DNA of 5,753 bases from CG2-30-40-21 sp043806395. Its GTDB lineage: Bacteria > UBA9089 > CG2-30-40-21. The notes beneath the pieces are model-generated. The model searched no databases and was not told the origin of the DNA. It worked only from the letters and a program-made list of their open reading frames with translations. Within the stretch, counting starts at the first letter, position 1. Each line of letters starts with the position of its first letter. Shown here in pieces: positions 5,743 to 5,753 of this stretch. The translations under genes and the position numbers were made by a program. The DNA is taken from NCBI GenBank assembly GCA_043806395.1, contig JAZDHC010000214.1, positions 1 through 5,753 on the forward strand, read 5' to 3'.

Positions 5743-5753
5743 GGAAAAATATC

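Overview
The window carries one very large gene that looks like a secreted bacterial surface protein. Upstream lie the remains of two PD-(D/E)XK nuclease-family genes, and several palindromic or tandem non-coding repeats sit between and around the genes. All genes lie on the + strand. The DNA is moderately AT-rich. An N-terminal signal peptide, long FG-GAP/VCBS-type arrays and a FlgD/T9SS-like C-terminal domain, set among short dispersed repeats, are typical of uncultured candidate-phylum bacteria (Omnitrophota, WOR-3 or Desantisbacteria-like genomes). That placement rests on general resemblance; no marker gene is present.

Layout: (1) 1-156 is the C-terminal end of a GxxExxY-family protein (PDDEXK_3). 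Its stop codon falls inside a tandem decamer repeat (151-180). (2) 157-404 has no convincing gene, only a weak 43-codon ORF. (3) About 390-863 encodes the C-terminal PD-(D/E)XK nuclease domain (PF08011-like) of a protein normally fused to an N-terminal AAA-ATPase-like domain (PF09820). The ATPase part is absent and no good start exists, so it is called a pseudogene fragment. (4) 864-1174 is intergenic and holds a ~145-bp MITE-like element with near-perfect terminal inverted repeats (936-1084), a 63-bp multi-palindromic unit (1090-1152) and the ribosome binding site of the next gene. (5) 1175-5599 encodes a 1474-residue exported protein. It has a signal peptide, ten FG-GAP-like repeats, a beta-sandwich domain, five more FG-GAP-like repeats, two more beta-sandwich domains, a ZU5/autotransporter-like domain and a FlgD-Ig/T9SS-like C-terminal domain. 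(6) 5600-5753 is non-coding and ends in a 27-bp perfect inverted repeat built from a CGCAGAGA-type unit.

The genes do not form an evident pathway. The left part looks like decaying accessory DNA with repeat insertions. The large gene is probably transcribed on its own and its product acts at or outside the cell surface, possibly in calcium-dependent adhesion or binding. No complete defence or mobile system can be supported. The most unusual items are the 10+5 repeat architecture of the large protein and the cluster of distinct palindromic repeats flanking it.
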